Numbered from the stretch's first letter, positions 1 through 13,100 are shown. The stretch is DNA of 64,000 nt from Rhyzopertha dominica (GCA_025024175.1 QCXZ01000001.1:14012001-14076000); one strand, 5' to 3'. Notes: a model not told the origin generated them from the sequence alone. Program-made: numbers and translations.

Positions 1-2510
1 TCACTCGTTTCCGTGTGATACATTACAAACCTATGTTAACATCACGCTATGTTTTGGTTCACCTTATCCGTTACAGTCAAGTTATTCAAAAACAACGTCG
101 TTTGTGTTGTACCTTCTAAAATTCTAGACGATCTAAATTTTAAAAGAATCAACTTCAAAAACAGAAGATTCTAAATTAAAATATGCGGCCCGATTAAATT
201 GCCTGACAAGTTTTAGAATATTAGTGTACAGTACTTTTTAAGGATTCTGCAAATCACAATTGACGATGGTTTGCTTTTAAAAACACAAAAATTGGCTGTT
301 GGCGACCCACTAAAACATAATTTTTGACTGGTGTACCTGCATCACTCAAAATGGTCTACGTATGCTTTCGATTTCTCGAAATAACCTAAAAACCATTAAA
401 GTCTCTAACTTTGTACAATCGGTATATCATATCATAGTCACGAAAGTAAAAGAAACAAAAATTAATTTATCATGTTAATCAAATTAAACAGTACGAAAAG
501 AACATCGTTTATCATTTCACGTCTCAAGCGACGATTAATTCAAGTTTCTAATCTCGATTACAAACAAAATAAAACCTCGCTAACAAACTTCTTACAATAT
601 TAGTACACTACTTATACAAATTATCGCCATTTGGGATACCTTTAAAGACTATGATGGAGGATTTCTAACTGAGACATCTTAAGTCTTTAATTCAACTGCA
701 AGGGCAATCATAATAACCGTTCTCTACTAAGTCTTCTAATAATTTTTACAAGAATATTTCTTCTTTATTTGCACGAGAATAATAAGAGATAAAAGGTTTA
801 AAACCTTTAAAGTAGGGAAATCTAAATTTACCTTAACCGTATTAAACAAACTGCGGTTCATTAATTTCAATCTGACGGCAAGAAAGTTAAAAGCTATTTT
901 TAAACGTTAAATGCTGGGGGACATTTTATGAAGTGATATACCTCTAGGGATTTATTCTTTCCATTGCGTTCCAGGAAATTTAAAATGCTTATAAGTACTT
1001 ATTACAAGAACAAGAAAAAATTCTCTATAAAATAAGGGTGGACAAAGAAAAACAAAGAACTCGAAATATAACAAATTAAAGCGGTCGAGTGTGTCAAACT
1101 AAAAACACCTGCCTTGGTTATACAGTCGGATCGCGACTCGAGTTTTGCTCTTATTATGAACTCGGACGTGAATATCAACTGGTTGATTAACACGTACACT
1201 TTCGTTCTTTACTAGCAATAGAATCGCAAGTCGGTATGTTTTTTAGTCTCCTTAATAGGGAAATGTAAACCCAAAATTGGTACCGTTGGTACGATACTTA
1301 GGTATTAAAAAAATAACTTGTGGGAAACTTATAATAGACAAGCCATCGCCCGATATTGACTTATACGTGTAAAAAGACCGGTATATCGTTTTTACGGATA
1401 ACATCTGCCTAGTAGTAATCGAGTAGAAAACTGTCTGTAAATTTTTACAATGTATACGCATGATGGTATTTACCAGTGTGCGCAATAAATCCGATGTCCG
1501 GCGGAATATCAACAGGATTAAATCTGAAGCAAACTGCCATTTGCTTTAGAGCAATACACATATTTCTTCTAAGCAGTTAAATTCATCCATAGTCAACACA
1601 AGTGCGCATAATGTGAGAAAATAATATTCCACGTTTCGGAATGTTACTACTCAAGTTGTATGTTAGCTAATTAGGTTGAACTTAGCAAAATAGTATGAAA
1701 AGACTGAAGCTTCTAACATATTTTTTAACTGCTTATAAAGATGTGCCTGATTTAAACATGAAGAATTTTACCTTAAAGTCTTTACTTGATCTGCTCCGCA
1801 CACATCACATTACAAAATATTAGAGCTGAGTTTATTTTCAAACCACTAAACAGAGAAGCTTTTGAGGGGTATACAGTGCTAATGCCCAGTAGACGAGTAG
1901 CTATAGTTAGCTAACTATGCGAAAATACAGCTTGAGGTGCATTGTCAATTAATTTTCTCACATAGTTTAACCGAAAATCTTTATGACGCTCTTACCACAC
2001 ATATTACTTAATAAAGAGTACGAAACTAAACTAACAATATACTGTATACTGACCTGCACTAAATATTTTCAACCTTTAACATTGCTTCTAATTTGAAGCG
2101 TACGCTTTTCTCCCGTTTTGAGTGTACTATTTTCTATAAAATAATATATTGGTTACTCTTTTAGATTTGATATGTTAGTTAGAAGTGGGTCTTCACAAAA
2201 CTGCTCCGCGCTTATCCCACTACACGATAGCCTATTTGTCTCAAGAAGCTAAGTAAAAACATTACGAATTTAGAGTATCCTAATGTACAATTGTTAAATA
2301 GGCACATAATAAGATATTTATTAAATAAATTTAATATCATTACACTCACCCATAACCATGCCTTATTCTGTTGTATTGAAGAAGTACTCACCTGAAACAA
2401 AAAAGAATAAACTAAATTAATTAACTCTGATGCAATTGTTTTTTTTAATCTGGGCAAATTTGAACAAGATCATTTCAATCTAACCCTCGATTTATCTCAA
2501 AAATTCAAAA
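1..2510. other. No recognised feature
   Basis: AT-rich sequence with scattered short ORFs that match no family I know. I see no inverted repeats, tRNA or transposon motif. Confidence 0.5.
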
Positions 2511-2567
2511 AGCTTGTAAAAAATTGAAGAGTATTAACTTTCCACTTGGTAATTAAATATTAAGGAA

Positions 2568-3000
2568 GTGTACCTTAAAAGCAGAAAACAAATATTAATG
2601 TGGAATTATGTACAGGGTGAGCATATATTTGGATGCGCAATGGGGTCAAAATTGAGCCCCATCTTGACCCAGTATGTTATGGATTATCTTTTGGACATAT
2701 GTGTACCGAAACCATCCTTCAATTTGGTATTTATAAAAAAAATCGTTGATGATCTAATATTGCTCTTACCATCTCAGGGTATAGATTAAATTCTAAATAC
2801 ATTTAATTCTTTTGATGAGCACATCAATTTTACGGTAGAACGGGAGAGTGGTGGTAGAGTACCGTTTCTAGACACTAAAGTTTTACGTCATGAAGGCAAA
2901 ATAATTTTTGATTGGTATCAGAAATCGACAGCATCTGGCAGGTATATAAATTTTTAGTCTGGCCATTCAAATAAAATCAAAATCAATATCATAATACAGT
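2568..3000 (+). pseudogene. Penelope-type reverse transcriptase, partial
   Basis: Reverse transcriptase fragment that would copy the element's RNA at the target site. One frame runs through with two stops (2787-2789 and 2955-2957). The fingers/palm box reads GCAMGSKLSPILTQYVMDYL; the catalytic motif is IVDDLILLLP with both Asp residues kept, and is followed by FTVERESGG, PFLDTKVL and the family-typical WYQKSTASGRYINF. An intact family protein would have several hundred residues upstream; these are absent. It is not functional. The Penelope assignment rests on the RT order and the downstream GIY-YIG nuclease. Confidence 0.8.
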
Positions 3001-3239
3001 TTAAAAAAGGATACTAAAAATATCACACCCGCTATATAAAAATAAAAAAAAACTTCTTATCCTAACACGCTTGTCAAAAAATTCGTATATTCAACCACCG
3101 ATCATCCACCTCGAGATGAAATGCCTCAAATCCATGTCAATATGATAGCAAGAATGTTAATCTAAGGGACGGTGAAAACCACCAAACAAGGATTGAAGTT
3201 ATTGAGCCTAAAGGGTGTGATTTTGGATCTCTCTCCAAC

Positions 3240-3660
3240 ATTATGGGTCTAACACTCAAGTCAATAAGGGTATTTAACAAAGAAAATTTAAAAATTGCTG
3301 TAAGAAATATGAAAAAAGGTTCAAGTTTGTTTAGTCAATTAAAATCTAAAATACCATTAAAATTTCAATCTGGAGTAGTATATTGTTTGAAATGTAGGTA
3401 TAACTTGTGAGGGTAATTATGTAGGTCAAACTTCCTAGTAGCTAGTCAGCAGAATATCTTTACACGGAAGTGAGATAAATAAGAAAAAACGGGAAAGATG
3501 TGTATTAGTGGAACGTGGAACATGTATTACAAAACAATCATGAAATTGATTGGGAAAATGTTAATATATTAGAAAAGGAGCAAAGTACTAACAAGAGATT
3601 AATTTTTTTTATAAAAGTGTTAATGTGTTAAATAAGACATCAAATACAAATAATTTGAAT
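3240..3660 (+). pseudogene. GIY-YIG endonuclease domain of PLE 1
   Basis: This domain nicks target DNA for insertion. The linker contains SSLFSQLKSKIP, then SGVVYCLKCRYNL in one frame and CEGNYVGQTS in the next, so there is a frameshift near 3405. These are the GVY and YVG strands of a GIY-YIG fold with the Cys pair that Penelope nucleases carry between them. The following helix (LVSRISLHGSE) and the NVNILEKEQSTNKRL tail are recognisable but interrupted by stops. Dead copy; it sits about 240 bases after the RT piece, as expected for the family. Confidence 0.7.
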
Positions 3661-3951
3661 AATATATGCACATATCTACTATCTCCAGATTTATTTTTAA
3701 CATAAAGGTCCTATTATTAAATGAATTTAAAAAAAATATGGGTGAATTTTCAAAATTTTTGCCTTACGATTAGCCTTGGAGTGTCGATTGCATTTTGGCA
3801 TTGTCAAAAATTTTAAAGCCATAAAAAATTCTACTGTAAAAATTCATTTGTGATGAAGACTGCTGTTTTAATTTTAACCTCAAGTTATTGTAAGTAATTT
3901 TAGTGTCTTTTTATAACGTTTCATTAATGTTAATTGATGTTTGTAGACGCC

Positions 3952-3990
3952 CCGATGAAGACATAAATAAATGTCGAAAGCTTGGCAAAG
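3952..3990 (+). ncRNA. Hammerhead-ribozyme-like tail of PLE 1
   Basis: Core CCGATGA (3952-3958; canonical CTGATGA), one extra A, stem II GACAT (3960-3964) pairing with ATGTC (3971-3975), then GAAA (3976-3979). Penelope-like elements are known to carry hammerhead motifs in their terminal repeats. The C at position 4 of the core and the lack of a clear NUH site downstream make activity unlikely. Confidence 0.45.
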
Positions 3991-6185
3991 TTTAAAGAGT
4001 ATTCTTAACTGTTAATAACATCCACCAGATTGATATGCCCATAAGCCTTATATAATACTGTTTTAAATATATGAGCTTACAAATTTAACAAAATTGTCTG
4101 ATAAATTAATGAAAGAAAGAAAATGTTATCGGTCAGATCTGTTGGCAAAATGTTGTAGCAACCTAGGACAAATGGTTACTTACTGCTATATCGCAGTGGC
4201 TATAATACATTAATATAACATGTTTCTTAGTTAAGAAATTACGTAGGACAATGATTACGCAAAATCAATAGCTAGGTGGCTCTGTATTTCAATCAGTTTT
4301 TTACTGATAGATGGCTGCGTCATCTATATTATCACTTACATGTCGGTATCTATAAGTAACCTTTGGTGCAAGTATTCGTATGCGCAGAACCAGTTCTATG
4401 TAACCCATTTATTTGCATTACATCTAAACTGCACTGAGGAGCTTTAACAAAAGCGAAACATTTTCGTCTGCAGGCATAAATATAATAGTATAAAGATACA
4501 TATGCTTTCACAGAATTTAGCTAGCACCAAATGTCTAGCCTACTTCCGGCTGCATATCACGATAGTCCTGATAAGTTGATACAATCAACACTAAAAGAAT
4601 AAATAATCAGCTAGTATTCTATTCAAAGATATCGCAGATGTTATAATAATGTTATTATACAATATCAATTTTCCGGGAGGGATCCTGAAATTGCATTAGA
4701 CGATTGCATACTTCAAATAAATGAAAGTTAACAAAAACAAAACATATCTACTGTATAAATCAGCAGTTTCGGTTCTTTATAACAAGGTCAGCGACACATA
4801 TAGCTGCGACTCCTAGAAGAAAAATATTCGTCAACAAATCGGTTTTATGTTCAGGCGAGGAGTGTGGATTATTGCGCGAAGGTTCCAGATAAATGACGCA
4901 AGCGAAAATCCTCGCCCACTATGATTCGACCCTTATTACCGACGCCAGCTTCCAGTTAACATGAGGCAGACTTGGAAACTATTTTTATCGGCCGTCTCTT
5001 TTTAACTTATTTGCAAATTCCCTTGCAAAACCTAAAAGCTTATCCCCGTATCGGAAATCGACCGGAATTACTAAAATATCCTAAGGTCCGCGCACTCACC
5101 GTTATGAAAATATCTGTGTGTCTAAGATTTTCATAAGTAAACTCACAAAATGATATATTGCCTGAAATCTGACACTTCCTTTTAGGAGAAAAACTTTGTT
5201 GAAAAAGTTGGATTTCAGTAGATCTGTAAAATAAAATGGAGCTCTGCTGCGCAGTTTTGATGACAAAAGCGTAATTTATGGGATGACCGGAATAAACGTT
5301 CCCAACTGCTTGGTCCTAGAATTTCGAGATAAAGAGTGGAACTGCAAAAAACTCGATATTTGTCTTCTCGGTCATTCCGTGTTTGCAGAACAAACGCGTA
5401 AGTTTCCCTAGGAAATAATACACACAAGTTATATTTTATTATACATACATAACAACGATAACCTAGTACTTTTCTCAATGAATCAAAAATTCCTAAAGTT
5501 CTTTAATCTTATTTCCAAACTCTTTGCCAATGTGACAATCGACAGTCACATTTTACGAGGGTTCAAAATCTAAATATATTATATAGAGAGGGCTTGTATT
5601 ATTAGGTATAGACCTAATCAAGTTGACTAACGTCCATATATTATCTTATCTATTAATTAGTATGTCTATATTTATCGTTTGGGGTGCTATGACTCCATAA
5701 TCCAGAATTTTTTCTTATGAATGTCTTCACAATTTACTGTGATTAAGGGATACAAAAACTAGTGGCTGTAGATAAGATATGGATAAATGACTGCTAGTTC
5801 GACGTTCAGTATTTTATACTACAAATATATAAGATGCATTAGTTTTATTAGATAATATGAAGAAAATTGTTATTTCTTTTAGTAACCCTACCTCAAAATA
5901 AACTATGTTACAGCACAATGAGGGGAAGTGCGGCGAGACGTGTACCTAAGTATACATAGCTGTTCTAGACACTACATTAGAAGTGTTCTAGAAAGTACTA
6001 TTCTGACGCAAACTAGGTTAAACTAAACAAAATTTGTAGCTCGAAAAAGAGGACGAAAGTTTCCACGTCGATACTCGTATATAAATTAAAGCAAGTATCC
6101 AACGGTTTAAAAAAGACAATAAACCGCAATAAGGAGTATATTAATATAATAATTATAACACTTGGTTATGTTTAAGTTTTTATTA
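3991..6185. other. No recognised feature
   Basis: Unique-looking AT-rich sequence. The minus-strand ORF at 5215-5478 matches nothing I recognise and is probably chance. Confidence 0.45.
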
Positions 6186-6196
6186 AGTTTAACCTC

Positions 6197-6228
6197 TTAC
6201 ATGTTTCGGCTTATTAGCCCTTTCTCAA
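6197..6228 (-). ncRNA. Hammerhead-like tail of PLE 2
   Basis: On the minus strand: TTGAGAA (degenerate core), two extra bases, stem II GGCT/AGCC with an AATA loop, then GAAAC, a 2-nt loop and GTA. The GAAAC...GTA arrangement gives the minimal 2-bp stem III with an NUH site typical of PLE hammerheads. Three core bases are changed, so I take it as a decayed ribozyme. Confidence 0.4.
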
Positions 6229-6422
6229 AAAGTTTACAAAACGAAACTGTTGCTTAAAGTTAGATGCAGATCCCACGAGCGGTGGACATTGATGGCAGCG
6301 TTGATAAACAAACTAGGAAATTCAACTTGATCGTTACAGATATTTTTATGGAGGTTGTTAAGTGTTCTGCTTATGTGAAGCTGTTCCAATAATCATAACC
6401 TTATGCAGTTTTGAAGGTTATT

Positions 6423-6680
6423 TTAATTCTTTTTTTCGTTAAATGTATGATTGAGGGTTACACAATGTTTTGAAAAGTCTGTTAAGTTCCTATTATTTAA
6501 TATGGAATTCTTATGTTCTTTAATTCTTTGCTTAAACCTACGTCCTGTGCAACCTTTATAACTAATATTACAATCTTCACAATGAATTTCGTACACACCA
6601 CTTTTGTTACCTTTGTCCGTCTTATCTTTATTGTTTACTAACAATGCTCCTAAGTTGCTTCTGTTCACGGGAATAAACTT
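6423..6680 (-). pseudogene. GIY-YIG endonuclease domain of PLE 2
   Basis: Contains GVYEIHCEDCNISYKG followed by CTGRRFKQRIKEHK: the GIY strand, the Cys pair, the second strand with YKG in place of YIG, and the Arg helix ending in the EHK motif. A later NRNLTDFSKHCVTLNH gives the distal His/Cys part. It lies downstream of the RT as expected for Penelope nucleases. The YIG-to-YKG change would damage the core. The domain is open for 100 codons, so it is younger or luckier than its neighbours. Confidence 0.8.
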
Positions 6681-6690
6681 TCTATTGTCA

Positions 6691-7534
6691 TTAGAGAGGT
6701 ATCTTGCCATTTTTTTCACTAACATTGCCTATGTAATTTATTGAATGCCATATTTTAACTTCAGTTAAGCTTGATTGTTTCATACTGATCATCTTATCAA
6801 TCATTTTTGGTTCGTATCCATTTCTTATTGCCAGTTGTTTAACAATGTGTGATTCCTTTTCAAAATCTGCTGTACTTAGCAGAACATGTAGTAATCTGTG
6901 AATTAAACTATGAAAAGGCGACAATTTTATACTTACTGTTTGTTTAGATTCAGCATGAATTAATGTATCGCTAGTAGTTGCTTTTCTATAGATGCTAAAA
7001 TTTAGTTTTCCTGAATTCTTTGTTATGGTAAGGTCTAAAAAAGTTTATGCTGTTGTTGTTTTCTTTTTCTATAGTAAATTGTATTTTTTCATGAATACTA
7101 TTTATGTAATTCAAAAATTGATCCAGGTTTCTGTCTGTACCTGTCCAAATACAAAATATGTCGTCCACATAGCGTGTCCAGAACTGAATGCAATTGACTA
7201 GATTAATATTTGATTTGAATATGATTGTTTCAAAATTATTCATATATATCTCAGCTAGCAGTGCTGACAATGGAGACCCCATTGGTAAGCCATCTTCTTG
7301 TGTGTAATATTGATTATTAACACAAAAGTAATTTTGATTCATGCATTCATTTAATAATAAGACCAATTCTTCTCTAAGGGATTCATCTAAGTTAACTGAA
7401 TTAATACGTTCAGTTACCAGATTTTTGACTTCATCAACTGGAATTGATGTGAGTAGGTTTTTTACATCAAAGGAAAGCAATATTGTAAAAAACAACTCAA
7501 TTGAAGTTATTAAAAGGAGTATATTAGCAAACAT
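6691..7534 (-). pseudogene. Penelope-type reverse transcriptase (PLE 2)
   Basis: The best preserved RT in the window. Read from 7534 leftwards: SFDVKNLLTSIPVDEV, then NQYYTQEDGLPMGSPLS, LLAEIYM, and the catalytic RYVDDIFCIW with both Asp intact, followed by FTIEKENN. A frameshift near 7045 moves the reading to another frame, where LTITKNSGKLNFSIYRKAT and the connection region continue to about 6691 (LLSTADFEKESHIVKQLA). The frameshift and missing N-terminus make it a pseudogene. No start codon can be assigned because the 5' portion is absent. Confidence 0.85.
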
Positions 7535-7545
7535 TGTCAGTTAGA

Positions 7546-8511
7546 ATTCATTTGTCGACAGTAACAGAACAAAACATATATTTACTACCTATCAATGTAC
7601 AATCAATCACTTTGCGTCAGATGTACTCATATTGGTTATGGTCTGACTACTGGCGCAAACGAAACGGAGAAATTTCAAACAGATTTTAAATTATTCGTTA
7701 GGCGATTGACTTAGAAGGATGTCATAACTAATTCGTGCGAGAAACATAAAATTATTTATTTTTAAGACATTAAACATGCAGCAGTTGTTTCCCAGCTTAT
7801 TAAATGCAACAGAAGACAATTTCATTCTCTTTCATCGAAAATTGCAAGTTTTATACCCACTTAGGTTTTTGTCGTCACTCACTGACATCGCAGGTTATCG
7901 TTCTCTAGCCTCTCTCTTTAGAACAAACTTCGTACTTGATTTATTTCAATGCAATCGGTTTGTAGGCATATTACCTACTGCAATAAACTGTTAAAACAAA
8001 CACTTAAAAAATTAAGGAAATTGAAGTAATATTGTTGAATGAAACTAGAATAACGAATAATGTAATTCAAAGTTTAAATTCTATTTATACAACTAATGCA
8101 CTGACCTAGGTATTAGGCCACCGAGTCAGTGTATAATTGCAATAAATCACTAACAACGGTGGACACGTTAAATGGGAAATTTAATAAGCAGGCAGCTAAT
8201 TGAGTTTCAGGTTTAAAGACATCAATTTTTATTAAGGCTGTATAAAAGGAAACGGCGGAAAAGAACGTAGCCGAGATAAAGTAGGGTATAAAAATACATT
8301 AATTTAGCAGCCAGGTGGCACCACTCTCAGTTTTATTAGATTCCCACGCTTGAGTGTTGTCGCCCTTCGACCATTCCAGTTAAGCAACAAAATTGCATTA
8401 ATTTTCTGACTTAAATTTTACACTTTTTTAGCACTGTGCCTAATGAATTAACGAACCAGGAAAAGCTATAGTACAATAGTTAGGTAGTAATTTTGATTTA
8501 CATGTATTCAC
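7546..8511. other. No recognised feature
   Basis: No motif recognised on either strand; the short plus ORF at 7776-7994 has no family resemblance. Confidence 0.4.
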
Positions 8512-10113
8512 TAGCTGTTTCCCGCAGCTTTGCTCGCGTAGAAGATCGTATATACCATATATCAAATACGAATATTACAATATGTATTTTGAAACCAATG
8601 CTAGATATTAGATATCAAATAAGTGTGTAATTTATAACTAAATGTTGCGTATATTTCAACTTTTAACTAATAGCGTAAATGTTTAAATATTACTGCGCAA
8701 ACCATTAAAATGCCATACTCATCCCCTTTTCGCCCCTCAGGGATAGTATTTCCAAAAATAGTAAATATATATGTTGTATACTCACCAACACGAATACTAA
8801 TGTTCATCCCCCTTTTCACTTTTCACACCTTTAGGGGTGGAATTTATGTAACAGTCAAATAGGTAAGTATATATTAATTTCCAAAATAACTCATTCACGT
8901 TAATTACTTCGAAAATATGTACCTACTTTAGTTTTCTAGTCAAAAGCACATTTAACGTGTTATGCTTTAAAATTAACTTCTAAAATAATAGAGATCTCAT
9001 ACAAGTTTTAATTTCCCCTATTACCCCCTCAAAGGACAAATTTTCAAGAACGATGAAACATATATATTTATTGTTTCCTAATCCAAAGCCTAAACAATAA
9101 GGTTGCACAAACCTTCATCCCCTGTTTTGAGAAACGCTAGAGCAGGTTTTATCTATTTCTAATCAAAACCCTAAAATAAAGTTTTGTGCTTGTAGCTTCA
9201 AGCTTCCATAGAAACTTTTATCCCCTGTTTCACCGGTTAGGGGTAGAATTTCAAGATAGAATTTTCAGATTCCTTCATTAGTGGTTGTTCGTGTCTTGAA
9301 AGGCAGCTATTAGGCAAATTTCATTCGTCTAGCTTCAATAGTCTACGCTCGATATACTGTATCACTTTTTTTAAACTTCAAAAATGACGGAGTTTCATGC
9401 AAACTTTCATCTCTTATTTTACCCCCTTAAAAATTATTTTTTTAATAGTGACACAATAAACTTTTGTTCTGAACTTGCCCAGGTTTCATATAAATTTTCA
9501 GCTCCCGTTTTAACCCCTTGGGGACGAATTTCCAACAATCCCTTCTTAGTGCATACTTACGTCATTTAAGGAACGTTTCATCCCCTATTTCATTCTCTTA
9601 ATGGTGGAATTTATAAAAACGTTGGCATGTATCTTTATTTGTGTGTGAATAAATCCTGGAAATAAAGTTTTATGCTTCTAGCTTCCAAAATGACGTATCA
9701 GACTTTCATCTTCTGTTTCGTCCTCTTAAGGGTGGAATTTAAAAAACTCATTTATTTATTTCTAATCAAGAGTGTAAAGTTAAAGATTCGTGCTCCTAGT
9801 TTGAAGAATAACGTACTTTAATACCCTATTTCACCCCTTGAGCACGCAATTTACAAAAACGTTGGAACACCTATTCATTTATTTCTAATCAAAAGCCTAA
9901 GTTTCATGCTCCTAGCTTCAAAAATGAGGAACTTGTATACAAACTTTCAACCCTTGTTTTAACCCCATAGGGGATTAATTTTCAAAAATCCCTTCCTAGT
10001 GCACATTTACCTCATTTAAGGAGCGGTTTTTGCAAAACTGCCTGCTTCTAGACTTGTGCTGTGCTGTGCGTTGATCATCCGTCAGTCAGTTTCTTACCTC
10101 ATATAATATAGAT
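8512..10113. repeat. Long degenerate repeat with CCCCT...AGGGG units
   Basis: About eleven copies of a loosely spaced unit, roughly TTTCATCCCCTNTTTCACC then CCTTAGGGGTGGAATTT, near 8720, 8806, 9010, 9110, 9215, 9405, 9495, 9565, 9700, 9810 and 9940, separated by related AT-rich linkers (several contain ATTTCTAATCAA and GCTTCTAGCTTC). The left edge carries CTAGCTGTTTCCCGCAGC and the right edge a GTCAGTCAGT run ending in ATATAGAT. Spacing of about 75-200 bases is too irregular for a simple satellite. I have seen similar motifs in insect genomes but cannot name the element. Confidence 0.55.
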
Positions 10114-13100
10114 TTTAACTATTGATGATAATTTCGCACTGTAGGATTAAACAGAAATATTAAGTTATATATACTAATAAGATAGAACTGCATAATATAT
10201 GGGTGTTAACTTTACTTTTATAGTTATGTTTGGTGATTTATTCCATAAGTAACCAGTGTATTATACGCTAATGATTAAAAACACAAAATACGTCAACAAC
10301 AATGGATCAAGGTACCAAGTTGACTTTGTTAGATTGTGAAAATAATAATTAGGGCTTGCAAAATATCCACTAAAAATTAACAAAATATGAATGATAATAT
10401 AATTGAGGAAATAAGTATATTCATATTTATGATTTTCAACAATTTGTATATGTGCACAGTAATGGAACATCGCAAACTGAATGGTTAAAGCCAGTGGATA
10501 ATAGCTTAACTCAATATTGCAGTAATATGTCTGTTTTATCAGCAGATTTTAGTACTGAAATAGGTAGATACCAATTTCTTCGAAATCATACCGTACACAA
10601 AGTCTGACAAATTGCACAACCACCTTTCTAATTGATTCCAGCATAGGCCTCTATCTATCGTCAACCTGCAAAAACTTAATTTCGCTGGCAGAAATATGGA
10701 CGCTTCCGAATTAGTTGTTCAGTATCCTTAGTGCAGTTATACGTAAACCTAACAAAAAATTGTTATGTGCATTAAATATTGTTTAAAGGTTATCATTGAA
10801 GGCGTACGTTGTAGCAGAATCAAATATTATAGAAAGCTTGTAATCTAAAACGGCTAGTAAAAAAATTGCAATAAATATTGATACAAGTGGCTGCGCATTT
10901 AAATTGTATTTATAGGAAACCGGAATTATAAGTAAAACTCAATTAAAAATATTAAGTGCGTTAATAATCCGTATTTCCGCTAATGTTACACTTAGTATTA
11001 TTAAAAATGAATGACAGGTAGGCATACCTTTAGTAAGTAGTGAAAATCTGTTTTATATATTCATATTACATTACATTTGTGTTTCATTAATTTTTTTGCA
11101 TAATCTGAAAACGAAAGAAATAGCAGATATTCATACTAGATAAAATAACTATTTAGCAATCACCTCTAAATTGGTTCTACTGATGTAATTGACAAATACC
11201 TTGTTTTCCCCAATACCTAAAGTTTTGATTAAAGTTCAAGNTTTGCAGATGAAGTATTTTTTACTAAATAGGTACGATGATAGCTTAGCTCCAATATCAT
11301 TTGCATTTGGTAAATNTAGCGATTANTAGTTTATTTACACAAATTAAATACAAATGGTTTATCGTAAACGGCTTGACGGGAACTGAAACATGTAAAGGCC
11401 AATCAAATATGAAACATTCACCATGTTACATACATTCCAAGGTAAGACTTATGTAGTGAGAGTTGTTGGCTAAAAGCAGGATGTGCCCTGTTTCCTAAAG
11501 GAAAAGGGATCAGGCCACGCATTATAGAATTCTCTCTAAATGAAATTACCTGACACCCGTTGTTCTGTTTCCTTTTCTTCTTTGTTAAGGGCAAAATTAG
11601 GTTAAGAATAAACAGCGAGCAACGCGACGCATTGTGATTCCAGATTGCGCAACACTCAGGCTAGAGAGCTTCCGTTGGCTTTCCAACTCATTAAACATAT
11701 TCTGAATTAAATCTGTTATATTGCTCTGTCTACCCAAAACACCTTAGTATGTACATCTGCGTACCTAAGCCATATTTATGGGAAATAATAGGCGACAGTC
11801 AGGCAATCCAGTTTTCAGCCGTTTGTGGAAAATATAATTATTTAGAAATCATTTTGAGCTCAGTTTCTTTTTTGTTATAAGCAACAGAAAATAACTTTAA
11901 CAATTGTTATTGCATGCTTTGGATGTTTCCATTATAATAAATATTTAGGAATGAAATACCTGGTCGTTTAAAAAAATCTTCAAAATATTAGGTAGGTACC
12001 TATCTTTTATATTATTTGTATCTCTATATATTAAAATTAAAATTTATTACACTGTCTTTATAAAAGGCTTACCTATAACATTTTTCCTGTGAAAAAATTA
12101 TGTTTCAGCGAAATCAATCTTGCGTGTAGTAAAACATTTGTTCGGAAATGCGAACGTATACGAATGCCTGAAAAGCTAGACAATGAAGTCACAAAATGTC
12201 GCCATGTGAAAAAAAGCATAAGCTTTGTTCATCCATTCTTATTTCCGGAGAAAATTTTATTTAAACATATGTCGGAAAAGATACATATATTAAGGAATCT
12301 TTGCGTTTACATAGGTATTAATGTTGTTCTAATTGTATAGTTGTATGTTTCAGGTTTATTCAGTAAAACGTTTTGCATATTTTAATCAACATGCCTAAAT
12401 TATTTACATTGTATCGACGAGAACACCGATAGAGCCATGTCAATAAATTCCTTTATTTACGCACTAATACCAAAAAACATATTTATTGCACTACTATCTC
12501 AACAATACTAATTCAGTCAATTACTATTCAAGACATTAGGCTAAACTGTAGTCACTTTGATCGTTTTGTTCGCTTGTTTCACGGGCTTTCAAATCCACTA
12601 TTCGTTTTATGCTTTGTGTGGAAGACGTTCGAGTTACGCGATTGGTCTAGAGCCTTCGATCACCTTCGCGTTAATTCGAGATCCTTCGATTTTCGTTCCA
12701 TCATGTGTCGTCATTTGTCAATCTAGTTGTCTAATCCGCAGGCGCTGGATTGCCCATATCATATCATCACAGCATGTTTTCACTTCAGATTATACTGACA
12801 TTTCAGTAGGTGCTCTGAAGCGGCGTTTTTTGCGGTGTTAACAAAAATATTATCAATAATGATGTTAAGAGCGGACAGAATAAAAACTAAATAATAAATT
12901 GAGCTTTCAAACGAGATGGTAGACATTCACCACCTTGCCCTAAGTGTTTCGGTTTTAGATCGAGCTAGACCAAACATTACTTGTCTTAAAGTTTAACAAT
13001 AACAAAGAATTATGAATTGCCTTATAATGCATATACTACCATAAACAGCACACTTATTCCGTCCTTCAGCCATCTTTTATGCCTCATTTATACGGGGCTT

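Larger units (their letters stand above)
2510..3990 (+). mobile_element. Penelope-like element 1 (5'-truncated)
   Basis: Retroelement relic with the Penelope order: reverse transcriptase, linker, GIY-YIG endonuclease, then a hammerhead-like tail. The 5' part, including the N-terminal RT region, is missing; the first recognisable motif is just before the MGSKLSP box. The protein sequence resembles element 3 at 42.4-43.9 kb (compare WYQKSTASGRY here with WYIKLTSSGRY there), so the two probably belong to one clade. The 3' limit is set by the tail at about 3990. Truncation at the 5' side is normal for target-primed elements. Confidence 0.8.
6186..7545 (-). mobile_element. Penelope-like element 2 (5'-truncated)
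   Basis: Minus-strand relic with RT (7534 to about 6995), linker and GIY-YIG nuclease (to 6423), ending at a hammerhead-like tail near 6197-6228. It is truncated at its 5' end close to 7500, where the SFDVKNL box begins. Its residues differ clearly from elements 1 and 3 (for example RYVDDIFCIW against IVDDLILLLP), so this is a different PLE lineage. Confidence 0.85.

Noticed and set aside
2340..2450. Minus-strand 42-nt micro-exon candidate between TTTTGTTTCAG and GTGAGTG
   Set aside because: Only one acceptor/donor pair, no neighbouring exons and no recognised peptide.
5215..5478. Minus-strand ORF of 87 codons as a host gene
   Set aside because: No domain, splice signal or conserved motif recognised.
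12557..12841. Plus-strand ORF of 94 codons as a host gene
   Set aside because: Length is within chance for this base composition and no family resemblance was seen.
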